A DNA stretch of 64,000 bases from a gamma proteobacterium L18 (lineage in GTDB: Bacteria; Pseudomonadota; Gammaproteobacteria; Pseudomonadales; Pseudomonadaceae): NCBI GenBank assembly GCA_000497835.1, contig KI547165.1, forward strand, positions 439,806 through 503,805, given 5' to 3'. Positions 61,778 to 64,000 of the stretch are shown piece by piece (positions within the stretch are counted from its first letter, which is position 1; the number at the start of each line of letters is the position of its first letter). Position numbers and translations under genes: made by a program. Below the pieces are notes generated by a model that did no database searches, was not told where the DNA came from, and saw only the letters and a program-made list of their open reading frames with translations.

Positions 61778-61860
61778 CGCGTCGTCTGCATCGCGACCAA
61801 GGTCGGCTCCTACGCCATAGGTGGTAGGAGCCGACCTTGGCCGCGATGCAGACGACGCGG
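61778..61860. repeat. REP doublet, family C, with extended stem
   Basis: CCGCGTCGTCTGCATCGCGACCAAGGTCGG and its inverse around a 19-base centre. The stem extends well beyond the usual REP unit. Confidence 0.85.
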
Positions 61861-61866
61861 TGCCTT

Positions 61867-61956
61867 TGTAGCAGCGGCCGCCAGGCCGCGTCACGGGCAC
61901 TGCGGTTCGTCAGGAACACCGTGTTTGGCCCGACGCAGCCTTGGGCAGCTGCTACA
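61867..61956. repeat. REP doublet, family B
   Basis: Starts TGTAGCAGCGGCCGCCAGGC and ends AGCCTTGGGCAGCTGCTAC. Together with the family C doublet directly before it, it fills the 250-base gap upstream of gspE. Confidence 0.85.
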
Positions 61957-62008
61957 TTGAGTATCCAGTCACAGCACCCGCAAAAGCCCACGACAGCGGC
62001 AAACCAAC

Positions 62009-63760
<1,752 letters not shown>

Positions 63761-63762
63761 CC

Positions 63763-64000
63763 ATGGCCAGTTTTCGCTACCGCATCCTCGACAGCGATGG
63801 CACCCCCCAGCAGGGCGTGCAGGAGGCCCGCGACCGCGAGGCGCTGGCCGCCCACCTGCAACGCCAGGGCGCCCTGGTGCTGCACATCGAACCGGCGGGC
63901 GGGCGCTGGCTGGCCTGGCAGCCGCGCCGCGGTTTGAACGGCGCGGCCCTGGTCGCCTTTACCCAACAGCTGGCGATTCTGCTGCATGCCGGCCTGGCGC
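63763..64000 (+). CDS. gspF: Type II secretion inner-membrane protein GspF, truncated by window edge
   Basis: The first 79 codons of a GspF protein, starting two bases after the gspE stop. The N-terminal pattern MASFRYRILDSDGTPQQGVQ, then REALAAHLQRQGALVLHIEP, and VAFTQQLAILLHAGLA at the first cytoplasmic helical domain are typical of GspF/PilC proteins. GspF forms the inner-membrane platform contacted by GspE. The rest of the secretion operon presumably lies downstream. Confidence 0.85.
   Translation, partial: MASFRYRILDSDGTPQQGVQEARDREALAAHLQRQGALVLHIEPAGGRWLAWQPRRGLNGAALVAFTQQLAILLHAGLA

Overview
The window is a high-GC stretch of a Pseudomonas chromosome, most likely from the P. putida/P. 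fluorescens side of the genus. The reasons are a XenA-type ene-reductase of the exact family length, AntABC and LldD of Pseudomonas length, a type II secretion ATPase, and several families of short palindromic REP repeats in the intergenic gaps. No rRNA, tRNA, CRISPR array, transposase or phage gene was seen. Gene calls rest on reading frames, start sites and motifs; no database search was possible.

Layout. 251-4818: PaoABC-type periplasmic molybdenum aldehyde oxidoreductase with a MocA-like cytidylyltransferase. 4916-8160: TonB-dependent receptor, Nudix hydrolase, a small unknown gene and REP repeats. 8221-13315: a catabolic cluster (two-gene transketolase, MFS carrier, SDR) divergent from a LysR regulator, with AANAANAA (Hfq/Crc-type) motifs in three leaders. 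13309-16758: LysR/SDR divergent pair with tandem operator-like repeats, bicupin, GNAT. 17361-36130: a nitrogen-compound island with an HAD hydrolase, DAO-type oxidase, peptide/opine ABC importer, three-subunit HcnABC/opine-oxidase-like dehydrogenase, ArgE-like deacylase, two aldehyde dehydrogenases, a GabT-like aminotransferase, a GhrA-like reductase and an Lrp regulator. 36258-41738: small unknown gene, 14-TM-type MFS pump, xenA with an ArsR regulator, poxB.

42149-52574 is the most notable region. An AraC-type regulator is divergent from a five-gene operon: dienelactone-hydrolase/NTF2 fusion, SDR, StyA-like flavin monooxygenase, flavin reductase and outer-membrane channel. Then come AntR and the anthranilate dioxygenase AntABC. 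The gene set and order match the indole-oxidation (iif) operon known from Acinetobacter, so the region reads as one block converting indole to anthranilate to catechol.

52829-56517 holds a hexuronate-type MFS carrier and a GH31 glycosidase broken by one in-frame amber codon. Then lldD (minus strand), a PotE/CadB-type antiporter with an Orn/Lys/Arg decarboxylase, and the start of a type II secretion operon (gspE, partial gspF) running off the right edge.

Non-coding highlights: two very long nested palindromes (38090-38344 and 41828-42116), with a third copy apparently cut by the left edge; a Shine-Dalgarno-sequestering hairpin before the iifA-like gene; a TGCA-N6-GGATA site in the same gap; a perfect 9-bp-arm palindrome at the xenA/arsR divergence; and a sigma70-like promoter with a leader of about 340 nt before the nitrogen-compound island.
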